64,000 nucleotides of DNA from Ancylostoma caninum. Its lineage: Eukaryota; Nematoda; Chromadorea; Rhabditida; Ancylostomatidae. How positions within the stretch are numbered: position 1 is the first letter of the stretch; every line of letters begins with the position of its first letter. A program made the position numbers and the translations under genes. The DNA lies in contig JBAJFG010000583.1 in NCBI GenBank assembly GCA_037903475.1, forward strand, positions 310,001 to 374,000. The letters run 5' to 3'. A model generated the notes under the pieces. That model saw nothing but the letters and a program-made list of their open reading frames with translations, was not told the DNA's origin and did not search any database. Below are positions 12,301 to 22,562 of this stretch, one piece after another.

Positions 12301-15300
12301 GCCGTGGCCCGGCCTCCACCTGCTTGACGTGTTGCCTTGATGGCGGCTCGGGCCCGGCCTCCACCTGTTTGATGTGGCCGGGCGGTTGCGTTGAAGGCGG
12401 TCGTGGCCTTGACGTGGCCGTGCAGTTGCCTTGATGGCGTTCGTGGCCCGGCCTCCACCTGCTTGACGTGGCCGTGCAGTTGCCTTGATGGCGTTCGTGG
12501 CCCGGCCTCCACCTGCTTGACGTGGCCGTGCAGTTGCCTTGATGGCGGCCGTGGCCCGGCCTCCACCTGCTTGACGTGGCCGTGCAGTTGCCTTGATGGC
12601 AGCCGTGGCCCGGCCTCCACCTGCTTGACGTGGCCGTGCAGTTGCCTTGATGGCGGCCGTGGCCCGGCCTCCACCTGCTTGACGTGGCCGGGCAGTTGCC
12701 TTGATGGCGGCTCGGGCCCGGCCTCCACCTGTTTGATGTGGCCGGGCGGTTGCGTTGAAGGCGGTCGTGGCCTGGCTTCCACCTGCTTGACGTGGCCGTG
12801 CAGTTGCCTTGATGGCGGCCGTGGCCCGGCCTCCACCTGCTTGACGTGGCCGGGCAGTTGCCTTGATAGCGGCTCGGGCCCGGCCTCCACCTGCTTGACG
12901 TGGCCGGGCGGTTGCGTTGATGGCGGCCGTGGCCCGGCCTCCACCTGCTTAACGTGGCCGGGCGGTTGCGTTGATGGCGGCCATGGCCCGGCCCCCACCT
13001 GCTTGACGTGGCCGTGCAGTTGCCTTGATGGCGGCTCGGGCCCGGCCTCCACCTGCTTGACGTGGCCGGGCGGTTGCGTTGAAGGCGGCCGTGGCCCGGC
13101 TTCCACCGGCCTGGAGTGGCCGGGCGGTTGCGTTGATGGCGGCCGTGGCCCGGCCTCCACCTGCTTGACGTGGCCGTGCAGTTGCCTTGATGGCAGCTGG
13201 GTTCTGTCCTCCACTGGCCTGATTAGCAGGGATTATTGCTCATTGTATGAGGAGGTCCCTAAGGTCCTGCACGGATACTCGGAAGAGCAGAGAAAAACGA
13301 GAAAATTCTCTATCTCGGGTCATCAACTTTGGCAAATCTTTCCTCGTGGGATAGAGAACATGGGAACTGGGAAGAGCTGCAGAAATACTGCAATTTTTTC
13401 TGGGGAATACGGTGGCTATTTGAACGTTTCTTAGCAGAGTCATCAAAATTCAAGCGAGCTCTCGGATGCAAATTTTGTCCTGGATTACTAGCACATGTCG
13501 AGACATATTCAATATGCAGGAATAAAAAATCAATTGGCATGCCTATTGTACAGCAGAATATCAGGCTGCCATATCTGCTGTTCGTCTCCTGGGAAGCGTA
13601 CGGATGAGATGTTGTCGAAGGCCAGTGGTCGCCAGCGTAGTCTGTAGTCGTTCCAGATCTGAACAATAAACCGAGAATTCTGCCCTTGCATGGTGAATTC
13701 TGCACTAGCATGGTTCCTAAAAAATCAGGAATAAAAAGGCAGAGATATGTATATTCACTAGCTTACTTCAGAATGAGCAAATAGTGAGCAATGTCCACGG
13801 AAATTCCAACTACTGAACTGTAAGAGGGAAGGTATTGCGAGTGAAAGGTTAACAGAGTGCCAGAGCTGAGGGAGAATTTTTACGCTTATGGAAAATTACC
13901 ATCTTTCTCCCACATTGTCGCCTGGTTTCAAAAAACAACATCGAGGCTCTGTAGCGTAAGGCCTCTTGCAACCTTTGAAATGGCTTGCAAAAAGTGATTA
14001 TGCAAATAACGACAACAGTTTCAGCAACATAACAACTACATCGAAGAACAACTAATAAGACGCAGTTGTATTAATTATTATTGTTATTACGTATTATTAG
14101 TATTACGAACAATTACTAGTATTACGAATTGAAAAAAAATTCGAAAAAAAAAACTGATAGGGAAGAAAGAATACTGGGGTCATCGTTTTATCAGCATCCT
14201 CTCATGAAGGCTTGTCCTTTTTAGGAAAAGCCAGTTACCCTGATTTCTGGATTCAGGATGGACCCGTGATTTGCTCGATTGACATATTGTTTTCATGAAA
14301 GGCAATGCCCAGGCAATATTTTCGTCGTCTTTATCTTGACACTTTCTAACTTCTTCCGTTGAGATCATCATGAAATTATTGGATTAGAAGTGGGGCACAC
14401 AGGAGCGGGACTAGGGAAGGACCCTCCAAGAATGGGTCTAAATTTTTGAAATTACTTTATGAAACAAATGAAAATCTTGTGTTCGTTTTGATTCTTTATT
14501 TTCAATAAAAATATTCAAATAAAGGTAAAAATAATATTATATGGTCGGCGTTAATCAAGCCTGTTTGTGGGTTGGCGTCGGACGAGATCGAACGATCGAT
14601 CGTGCGAACGAACAGGGGGTTTTTTACCAGTGCTCTACGCACGCTCTTTTTTAAAAATGTTATCATTAATTGCTTAATATCTTAATTAATATTTTTGCCA
14701 TTCTTATTCTCCTTCCGGGTCTCCAAAGCTGCGAGGACAACACTTTTTTCCCCACGCCCCCGCCCATCCCCACATTCTGCCACCTACTTTCTCCCTGTCC
14801 GCTGCTGAGATCGTCTAAGAAAAATTCGAAAATGGCCGGTGGAGAGCTAGGGAATAGACAAGTTCTACGATGGCAAGAGATATGAGAATTTTATGGATTT
14901 TTCCTTATTCAAGGGAATATTCGGTGGTTATTCTGTGCCCTGACGGGCTATTCACTATATAGCTTGAAAAGTTTTGACCATTAAGAGGAGAACAGTTTTT
15001 TTTCAAGGGAGGGAAGGTTTCAACTCCAACGAAACTGAAAATAATGCAAATAATAAGGTATTCCTGTTTTTACTATTCCTGTTTTTACAAAGTTTGTGAA
15101 CAAGAGGCCAGTTCTTACTGACATATTTCAGCCAGGCGTTCACCTCGATCACTTGATCCTGTTCATCGACGTTGAGGATTTGTTGAAGAAATACTTTCAT
15201 AGACACAGTTAGAACCTGAATAATGGATAACCGCAACCGGAAAAATGAACTTTCGAAATATTCTCGAACAAGCATGGTATTTAGGGCGCAAAACCGTACC

Positions 15301-15802
15301 TTATTAGGATTCCTCACTGGCCTCACTATAGCACTGTAATTCTTCATCAGGGTCCTGAAATCATACGTTCGGAAAATCTTTGCAGAAGATTTACCTTCAG
15401 ATTCGTCTCAACAAATGGGCACACTGAATTATATACGTTTCTGGGCGTTTTTTTTTTCTTTCAGTTGTGAAATTTGGGAAGGAGTCACAACTAAGGGTTA
15501 CACCTTTGAGGGGTTGTGGCTTTTATTCTAAATTTGTCATAACTCCGCCCACCCGCCTGACATCAAACTCGAATCAGTTGAATCACCTAAGTAAGTGTAC
15601 CTATAGCTCGTAGCTGTTGCTGCTAGGAATTTAGGCTCAGATTGATGGAGTAGTCTGCTACCTCCCTCCACAGCAGTGATACGATTGTTGAGAATATAGA
15701 CTAGTCTCTCAACTCTCAAAGCTACCTGTACAACTCGGCCTCGACCTGGCTAGCTTCGGTCTGTGACACTGTAGCGATAATCGTCAGAATCAGAAAGAAC
15801 AT
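3243..15802 (-). CDS. Nicotinic acetylcholine receptor alpha-type subunit, complete gene
   Basis: Subunit of a pentameric cation channel at nerve or muscle membranes. Exons, reverse strand: 15726-15802 (signal peptide MFFLILTIIATVS), 15300-15354 (NYSAIVRPVRNP), 15123-15215 (NVDEQDQ, NAWLKY), 13543-13658 (IWNDYRLRW, IWQPDILLYN), 8903-9038 (NERFDSTY, NWIPPGIF, FPFDEQ), 8598-8841 (KFGSWTY, YISNGEW, vicinal cysteines in YYQCCPEPYP), 8407-8540 (TM1, then MSEKIGF), 6824-6910 (TM2, SEMTPTTSESIPLL), 5094-5203 (TM3, NHKMP), 4848-5042, 3719-3784, about 3552-3650, and 3243-3371 (EEWKFAAIALDRLCLY, TM4, stop). Splice phases agree at nearly every junction. Exon 13543-13658 uses a GC donor. Exon 8598-8841 is 244 nt, whereas its neighbours' phases require 3n+2, so one base is missing (or two added) near 8750-8775: a frameshift or sequence error. 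The YxCC pair makes it an alpha-type subunit; the subfamily is not assignable by eye. The cytoplasmic-loop exons are least certain. Confidence 0.9.
6201..6499. mobile_element. MITE with CAGTGGCGGAC ends
   Basis: The left end CAGTGGCGGACGCATGG is followed by a G-rich stretch; the right end, CCCCCGCCCACATTCTGAGTCCGCCAGTG, is its inverted and diverged copy. The centre is AT-rich and contains an (ATT)n microsatellite at about 6322-6355. There is no coding capacity. It lies in the receptor intron between the TM2 and TM3 exons. A second copy lies at 14400-14790. The superfamily is not certain; the termini resemble hAT-type MITEs. Confidence 0.6.
7452..8097 (+). repeat. Dispersed repeat with core AAATGTATCGCC
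   Basis: About 13 degenerate copies of a 12-bp core (AAATGTATCGCC or ATTGCC), usually followed by AAACA, occur at irregular spacing of about 25-60 bp, with starts near 7459, 7482, 7512, 7737, 7760, 7789, 7863, 7889, 7949, 7984, 8022, 8054 and 8084. The best-preserved part, 7737-7900, is roughly a 29-bp period. It is interrupted by a tRNA-like segment at about 7600-7685. It sits in the receptor gene between the TM1 and TM2 exons. No function is recognised. Confidence 0.6.
7602..7678 (-). repeat. tRNA-derived SINE head or tRNA pseudogene
   Basis: On the reverse strand the stretch reads CGGATGGCTCAGCTGGTAAG, a good Pol III A box, then GCAGCGGACTCCTAAG like an anticodon arm (CCT), and later CTCCTGGCTACACCGG like a degraded T arm and 3' acceptor side. 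The T-loop TTCGA is lost, so it is not a working tRNA. A homologous A-box segment lies at about 28378-28415. Confidence 0.5.
9040..10900. other. Long receptor intron, no gene recognised
   Basis: Open frames of 110-131 codons run here on the plus strand (9825-10220 and 9871-10206) and shorter ones on both strands, but none shows a recognisable domain, splice pattern or family motif. The stretch lies within the intron between the receptor exons 13543-13658 and 8903-9038. I treat it as non-coding intron. Confidence 0.5.
10905..11235. mobile_element. Fragment of a mariner-like element (same family as 35798-37082)
   Basis: This stretch aligns with the reverse complement of about 35810-36190: shared blocks include CCGAGCTCCA(A/G)ATGCAA, CTGATCTGGAGCA(T/C)G, GGCATGCA(A/G)TC and GATGAAAAA followed by TTGTGT. 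Homology continues to within a few tens of bases of that element's terminal repeat, and then the GC-rich minisatellite begins at about 11251. The other end of the element was not identified. Confidence 0.6.
11251..13200. repeat. GC-rich 54-bp minisatellite with higher-order structure
   Basis: About 36 tandem copies of a 54-bp unit such as GATGGCGGCCGTGGCCCGG followed by CCTCCACCTGCTTGACGTGG. Because 54 is a multiple of three, four long frames stay open: two on the plus strand (11013-12434 and 12391-13434) and two on the minus strand (11162-12364 and 11208-13214). Unit variants recur in blocks of four or five (216-270 bp), for example the GGRGPTSTGLEWPGS, GGSGPAST, GGHGPAPT and GGRGPAST series read on the plus strand, showing block duplication. 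A shortened unit breaks the period near 12330. It lies inside a receptor intron, so the frames are taken as by-products. Confidence 0.9.
14400..14790. mobile_element. Second copy of the 6201-6499 MITE, with a nested insert
   Basis: The blocks AAATTTTTGAAA.TACTTTA, AAAATCTTG and ACACTTTTTTCCC..CCCCCGCCCA..CCACATTCTG match the copy at 6201-6499. The AT-rich centre is split by about 110 bp (14541-14650) that are GC-richer. Read in reverse, this insert has GCGTAGAGCACTGGT and CGTTCGATCTCGTCC, which resemble Pol III A and B boxes, so it may be a tRNA-derived retroposon. The CAGTGGCGGA ends are eroded in this copy. Confidence 0.5.
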
Positions 15803-16819
15803 GATGTAGTGCGCGGTCGGGCGAAGTGGCCGAAGTTTCAGCGGTGTTCGCCCCTCTCCACAGACTCAGTCGACAAACAAACTCAACCATTCACACAAAT
15901 AACCACACTGCGGCTCTACTTCGCTCTCAGCTAAAGTACACACGGATCTACGCGGCTTTTCACAGCTACCCCACCAAACGAGTTGTTTTGGTAGTGTCAT
16001 TATGTGTTTTCGTTATGCCAAGTAGGAATGAGCCACTCCGCAAATGCAGCTTTTTTGCTAACAGGTTAGAGCTACACATTTACCCATTTATTTATTTATG
16101 TGCACAAAGGTATGTGCACTTACATATATTATATTACATTTATATATTTTTTACATATATTCACTTTCGCTTCCAAATACACATATTTCACTGAAACAAT
16201 AACAGTTGAACACAGAAGCACCTAAATAGATATTATCATATTTTATTCCATTTAATTTTAGTTATACGTTACATGAACGTGCTGTACATTAGAAGTAGGC
16301 AAAACACAGCGAAACCTAGGGAAAAAGTAGGAACTAAACAGAAAACACCTATCATATGTTTGTATAGCAGCTAAACTTTGCTATGAGAATGCCCTCTATG
16401 ACGTAGAGGGTTGAGCAGACACACAAACAGATACAGCAAGAGGTGTCAATGCAAAAATGATCAGTTTCAAAAAAAAGGATTGCATTTCGAGGCGAACTCA
16501 TGCCGTGCGCAAATAATTGACAAGTTCACCATGACAACTTGTCAAGATTTGTATGTTCTTTAAACACACTCGCACCCTCAACAGCGACCTAGGCAGTTAG
16601 GGACCTCGCCTAGCATGATGTCATTGAGTGGGCAACGACATGAGTTGCTATTTTCTTAGAATCGCTACAGATAGGAAGGCTTATGTTCGTAATTGTACCC
16701 TTTCCCGTAACCAAATGTAGTGCTACAAACGGCGAATAACCTATTTCATTTCATTTTCAGAGCAGGTAACCTTATTGCTACAACAGTAATTCATACGATA
16801 TGCTTTACATATGCAGAAA

Positions 16820-19265
16820 CGGACAGGAAGAAATTATGAGTGGCCATATCGACAACGGAACTTTCTGCCACAACTCACCTCTATGGTGAGCTATGGCAAA
16901 AAAATCGATTATGTATTGAGGCTTCACGGGCGCTTCTCGAGAATAGCTTAGCACGGGACACGGTCCATGTTGGATTATTGGACACAAACTTCAACTGCCT
17001 TGGCTTCGAAAGATTTTTCTCTGATATCTTCACTTTCAACCTCGTGCAAATCTGTCGATAATGAACAGCTCACAAGAGTGATTAGTGATCTAGTTACATG
17101 TGAACACCCAGCTATAGTTATTGGTGACTTCGATTTTCCAGAGATTGATTGGACTGATTTGAGTAAACAAATAACACCTACCCTTTTGTCATTTGTCGAA
17201 ATGACTCTTAGCCATGACTTCAAACAGTACGTAGAGGAACCCACTAGAGGATCGCACTTCCTTGATCTTCTTTTTAGTAATGACGAAATGATTCTTGATA
17301 GTGTCTCCGTAAGTTCACCTGTTGGATCAAGCGATCACAATAGTGTGGAGTTCCATTTATCTCTGGCATATTATGAACCGAGTTTCACATTCCGTCAGCG
17401 ATTCTCTAAGTGCGATCTCGACCAAGTTTGCGAATATCTCTCGTCAATTGCTTGGAGTGATTCTTCTGAGACAGTTTCTTCTGTAAATTCGAAGTATGTT
17501 CCTTGTGCTTCAGCATGCCATAGCTATTTTTGTTCTTTGGGAAAAGGTCTACGGTACTCGATGTTATCTACCATATCATCTTCAAAATATGTATAACCAT
17601 CGCAGCTGCTTGTTTTACGAGGCTAAACGAACACAAAAGGGGGCCGATTGGGAGGAATTTAAGTTCTTTTCGAAGAAATTCCTACAGCAACTTGATAAAT
17701 ATAACAGGAATATTGGAAAGAAAGTCTTAGGTGGCGGGGACAAACAAGCACTTTATAGGTACCTGAATCAAAGATCAAAAATTTCTCATCGTCTCCCTTG
17801 CCTAGGAAAAGGAAATAACATTGCAGTGCTTGAAGTCGACAAGGCAAAATTGCTGGCCAATAAATTTTGTGACGTCTTCTCTGAGGAGGTAAACGGAACC
17901 CCGGTGTGGAATATCCTATGGATACTTATCCAGCTGTAACTCCAGATTTTATACCTATATCGTTCGTTGAAAACATCGCTCATGTCATAGCTGCACCTCT
18001 CGCATGTATATTTAATCAATCTTCAGCCTTAGGTGAAGTGCCATTCAGGTGAAAACATTCGTTCATTACTCCGTTACTGGAAAAAGAACCAGCAACTAGT
18101 GAGTATCACATCATTCTTGTGCAGAGTTTTCAAGAAAGTTATGAAAGCTCACTTGTTGGCTCATTTGAAGGAAAATCAAATTTTACCACAAAATCAACAT
18201 GGGTTTATTCAGAGTAAATCGATTGAAACCAATTTGCTAGAATGTCTTAACGATTGGAGTGCTTACCTGATGACAACAAATCTAGTTACATTACATATTT
18301 CGATTTTTCTAAAGCATTCGATCGGGTCAGTCAAAGGCTGCTACTTCATAGGGTTTCTCAGCTTGAACTTCACCCAACGGTATGCAAGTGGCTCTCCGAC
18401 TACCTCACTAACAGAACATTTCAGGTAAGGTTAATTCCTGTTTTTCCTCTTGCAAGAGTGTCTCTAGTGGGGTGCCGCAGGGAGGTGTTTTGTCCCCCGT
18501 ATTATTTGCGCTTTATACTGCTGAACTACCGGGACGTTTGGAGGGATGTGGCGTTATTTCAAAACAGTTTGCTGATGATGTCAAGATTTACAAGAGTCTC
18601 GACTCTGAGGATGAGCTTATCAATGTCCAATCTGCGTTAGATCAGATTTCGGAGTGGTCTAGGACATGGAACCTACCTCTTGCTCCTGATAAAACCCTCC
18701 ACATGCGATTGGGTAATGCATCTCTTCAAACCACCTATACCATTCAAGGTTATGTAATAAAGACTCTGGACAATGTAGTGGATTCGGGTTTCCGTTTGAC
18801 AACAGATTGAATTTCTCTGAACATAACAGAAATCTTCATAGCAAGGCAGTTACCCGCAATTATCAATTCTTTAGAAGGCTATCTGTCAAAGATAGGTACA
18901 TTCTTTTGAGAGCATATAAAACATATGTTAGACCCATAGCTGAGTTCGGTGCCGTGGTTTTCCATCCCCATAGAAAACAGGACATATATTTGCTTAAGAG
19001 GATTCAGAACAATTTTACAAGAAAGATGCTGATAAGGACTGGGGGTTTTTTGTACTCCAGAAGAAAACCAGGGGCGGGATAAGGAATGCTTACTACGGAA
19101 TCCATACATTAGAATCGAAAAGGAAAGTGTTAGATGTATGTATACTTTACAAAATGTTATGTGGTATGCTCAAGGTTGATCTTAGCAAGTTTTTCAAGAC
19201 TGTTCAGTCAAAAACCAGAGACAACAAAATTTCGTATGCAGGTCCAAAAAACAACAATTAGACGT
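16820..19265 (+). pseudogene. CR1-like LINE, endonuclease plus reverse transcriptase, broken
   Basis: A non-LTR retrotransposon relic. The endonuclease part has IVIGDFDFPEIDW (normally GDFN), VEEPTRGSHFLDLLFSND and SSDHNSVEF. The reverse transcriptase part has ALGEVPFR followed by a stop, FDFSKAFDRVSQRLL, GVPQGGVLSPVLFALY split across frames, and QFADDVKIY, the FADD form of the catalytic box. After it come RDRYILLRAYKTYVRPIAEF-like text and LESKRKVLDVCILYKMLCG, the usual C-terminal tail. At least five frame changes and stops are needed to read it, so it is dead. The 5' end is uncertain and no poly(A) tail is clear. It lies about 1 kb upstream of the receptor's first exon. Confidence 0.9.
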
Positions 19266-19283
19266 GTATGGTCTGTTAGCCCA

Positions 19284-19490
19284 AAGGTGGCACCTAAAGT
19301 GACTTTGTCTGCAATTACGACCTTATGCGCAGAATGTGTCTTGGAGGAGGTTTTACTAAATGGCAGTAGGGAAACATCAGAGTGGAAGGAACCACACCGA
19401 ATACGTATCAAAAAAGTGTAAAAACTTGATTATTTGGCCGACTTCGGGACGAGGTCGTAATTGCGGACAAAGTCGACCCAGGTGCCACCT
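19284..19490. repeat. Short inverted repeat, arms of about 40 bp
   Basis: AGGTGGCACCTAAAGTGACT with the following TTGTCTGCAATTACGACC (19284-19321) is matched in inverted orientation by GGTCGTAATTGCGGACAAAG with TCGACCCAGGTGCCACCT (19453-19490). The spacer is about 130 bp. It lies just beyond the LINE relic and could be a small fold-back element or its 3' end. No target duplication was identified. Confidence 0.6.
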
Positions 19491-20377
19491 CTGCCCTACC
19501 GGACTGTAGGTTTCACATGCCGAGCTGGTTTTTCTTGCTTATCATTGAGATATGGTTGTACTCCCTCCACTTCTAACTTCATCGCTTTTAAGCGCATGGC
19601 TTCCAAACTTTGGATTGCTGACCTATTAGTTCCACTGAATGTAACCGTCAAATGTTGCGTATTGAGTTTGATTTCTATGTTCGCGTTCTTTTCTGTAACG
19701 CCGTTGTAATTTCCAATTTTTCACGTATGCCTCAAGCAGCGTAATAAATTATTATTATAACCATGGTAAAAAAAGAACTGATATACAGGAAGCGTCAAAA
19801 CTTCACACCCACCACAAAAAATTTCTTTTCGCATGCAGAACAGCGACTTCCCGTTGGTTGTGTTGACTATCGTTTTCAATGGTTGGGAAACCCCTGTGAA
19901 AATCAACTAAATTTGTTTTAGCCGATTATAAGAAATACCTAAATTGGTATTTCGAGAGGAACTAGAGCGGTTCAAAACTATACGCCCATTTTCGCACAGT
20001 GAAGGTCGATGGAACTAACTCAGGCTCCTACGCCGCGCGTTTAGGGCGATGCAATGGTTTTCCTCGTGCTTTCCGTTGAAGGTGTGTTGTATAGAAAAAA
20101 GAACAACAATCAACCTTGTTACATCATGCTTGAGCAGAGTGCCAGCATGTAGAGGGAAAGATGGCGCCCGTTATCAAAGCGAGCGAAGTGAGCCCCAAAA
20201 GAAACCTGAGAGTCTGGGTTTACCCAGACGATCAGGCGAGTATTCACTAAATGTGCTCGAATCTGATGATGATGAGATATGCACAGATATCCTATCCCTG
20301 ATAGCGCCTAGAATGGTGATAGCAGCAATCAAGCAAATCATTCTCTGCATTTCTCAGTTTTTACTTATTCTTTCACG

Positions 20378-20704
20378 ATGCGGTTGCAAATAATTGTTCT
20401 CTTCCTCATTACTGCCCCGGTTAACAGTATTTATCCCCAATTAAATTCGGACCAGTTGTCAAATGCTTCCTGTGGGTGCCTGCTACCTTCCTCCATCTTA
20501 CCCGCAAAAAAAAAACAAAAAATTTCAGCAGTTCATTTTGATAACCACAGCAATGCTGAGGAGTTGCCTGCTCGGAATCCTGAGAGAAAGATAATCAGAT
20601 GGAAGCAGTACAACAAATTCATTAAGAAACTCGTGAAAATAGTGGAAGGCATACAGCGTGAGTTAGCCAGAGAAGTTCAAAGGTTCATTAAGCTGATCTG
20701 GTGA
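20378..20704 (+). CDS. Candidate small secreted protein with amphipathic C-terminal helix
   Basis: No family is recognised. The ATG at 20378 follows TTTCTCAG at 20349-20356, which could serve as a trans-splice acceptor. Residues 1-17 (MRLQIIVLFLITAPVNS) look like a signal peptide. The last 36 or so residues alternate hydrophobic and charged positions (KIIRWKQYNKFIKKLVKIV, then EGIQRELAREVQRFIKLIW), predicting one long cationic amphipathic helix ending at the stop. A possible 57-nt intron, 20472-20528 (GT...TTTCAG after an A-rich run), is in frame and free of stops, so the product is 108 or about 89 residues. The design resembles membrane-active or lipid-binding secreted peptides, but that is inference. 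It may also be a chance open frame. Confidence 0.4.
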   Translation: MRLQIIVLFLITAPVNSIYPQLNSDQLSNASCGCLLPSSILPAKKKQKISAVHFDNHSNAEELPARNPERKIIRWKQYNKFIKKLVKIVEGIQRELAREVQRFIKLIW

Positions 20705-21500
20705 ATTCCAGTAGCTGGTGTATCGCAATGCTCCGTAGACCTATCATCGCTTCTCAGCGGTGCCAGTGCTGTACTTGCAGCTGCGCCTCTCTGTGCCTTG
20801 TATCCTCTTCAGCAATGCCATAGTGAGAGATTTTAGCTGCGAAGGCTAGTTTCGTAACAGCAATACAACATCACTACTACAGACGATCTACCATACTGGA
20901 AGCTCTGGGCCATTGATTCCTGGCCTCGCTTACCATCAGGCGTAACAAGGAAAGGACCGTTGTTCTTCTTGGGAGACTACGACATGTGTTTGAAAAGTTG
21001 GACGCAGGATTTTGAATCTGCGGAGAATACGACGTTCCAGACACACTATTGTAGAGCACAAACTAAGATGAAGCTACCACAAGCAGCTGCATCAATCACC
21101 AGTGGTGAGTTAGGATGCGGGTGTGCTTCTTAAGGAGTAAGCACCCAGCGTCGCTCCTGCTCCGGCAATTTCATTTTTGATACATATTAATTGTGGGTGA
21201 GCAATGGTTGGCCGCCCACATTCAGTAGATTCTAGAAATAAAGTCGCCGAGGAAACTTCCTTCAATTATCCAATGCGATTTGCTCAAAAGTGTGGCTACT
21301 GGTGTGATGTACGAATCACACCAAAAATCACTAGCGGGACTCTGCTATTTCAATTCCAAAAAAAATTAAAAATAAAATTTCAAAACTAAGAATTGAACAC
21401 TGACCATTGACCTATGTTTTAATAGAAAATTTTCCTAAAGCGCTCCGAGTGGAATGTGCTGGTGACTCAAAGTAGAATAATCCTGAGTTCTCCCTAATCC
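20705..21500. other. No gene recognised
   Basis: A plus-strand stretch around 20880-21060 looks weakly protein-like with several stops (IRRNKERTVVLLGRLRHVF), perhaps the tail of a degenerate retroelement, but no diagnostic motif remains. Nothing else was supported. Confidence 0.4.
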
Positions 21501-21527
21501 AATTGCGCCTCATCTCCCTCTAGAGCC

Positions 21528-21727
21528 ATGGGTAAGAGCAACCCTTTCATTTTGACTAATCCAGAAAAGAAGGCTTTTCCTGGAAGTGTCAAAAAGTTTG
21601 AGATTCGAAATTTCATACAGAAATTTCGAATGGGTAAGAGCAACCCTTTCATTTTGTAATCCAGAAAAGAAGGCTTTTCCTGGAAGTGTCAAAAAGTTTG
21701 AGATTCGAAATTTCATACAGACATGCA
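21528..21727 (+). repeat. 102-bp tandem duplication
   Basis: ATGGGTAAGAGCAACCC begins at 21528 and again at 21630. The two units, each ending in GATTCGAAATTTCATACAGA, are almost identical apart from a 2-bp gap (TTTTGACTAATCC versus TTTTGTAATCC). The junction AAATTTCGA links the copies. It is a recent local duplication. Confidence 0.85.
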
Positions 21728-22562
21728 GTTCTGCTTTGAAAATGTGCACCGAGGCAGGTGTTCCAAAATGTTCCAACAAAATTACTTCATCCTTTCTTCT
21801 CTCTAAAAACGATAAGTTCCCAAGAGGCGTGAGTTTATGATGTCAAAACAACTCAGCAGACTCTCAGCAAAAGCAGCTGCTACGCTCTCTGTGAATATTC
21901 ACGGTTCGACTTTGGATAAATACCTTCACTAGAGCGAAAGCTTAACTTACTTACCACCACTTTCTCGTTTCAACCCAAAAGATACTTCTCAAGGATTACA
22001 CAGAGTTGATGAAAACCACAAGCCGATACTGCGACGAGCGATCCAACGACAGCTAAATGGGTTCCGCAACCTTCCCTGCCTTGTGTTGTGGTCCTGATTT
22101 GTGACGGGATATTTATACGACATAAATTTTTATCTCTGAGATTTTGAGGTTTTTGGGAACGTTCGAACTTTCCCATGAGCTCTGAGGAAGAACAGCATGA
22201 AAAAAAAATAGGCGCTTCCAAGATGTGACAAGACGAGTGTTAAAGATCCGAGAGCGTATTGGTCTTTAGAATGAGTTTTACATAGTGGCGACAGAGTTTT
22301 GCCGCCTGCTGATTGGTTCTGTGGTCTTTTTTTGCTGTTTTTATGAATTTTTTATAGGTTTTTGACTTTCCTCTCACGCAACGTTGAGCACAACGAATTT
22401 CAAAAGGCAGACTTACCTTGATCCAACTGGAGACGATCTTTTCTCTCAACCAGAAATTGTGCGCTCGCTTACGTTGCCAGGAACGCGCCCGTCTTGCGAG
22501 GGAGTCTGAACATTCACGAGCAAAAGTCCGACCACATACTTGATCGAATTTCAACAAAATGA

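Noticed and set aside
11013..13434. Long open frames of 347-668 codons with cysteine- or proline-rich 18-residue repeats
   Set aside because: They exist in several frames on both strands because the 54-bp unit is a multiple of three, and they lie within an intron of the receptor gene. No start, signal or splice evidence favours one of them.
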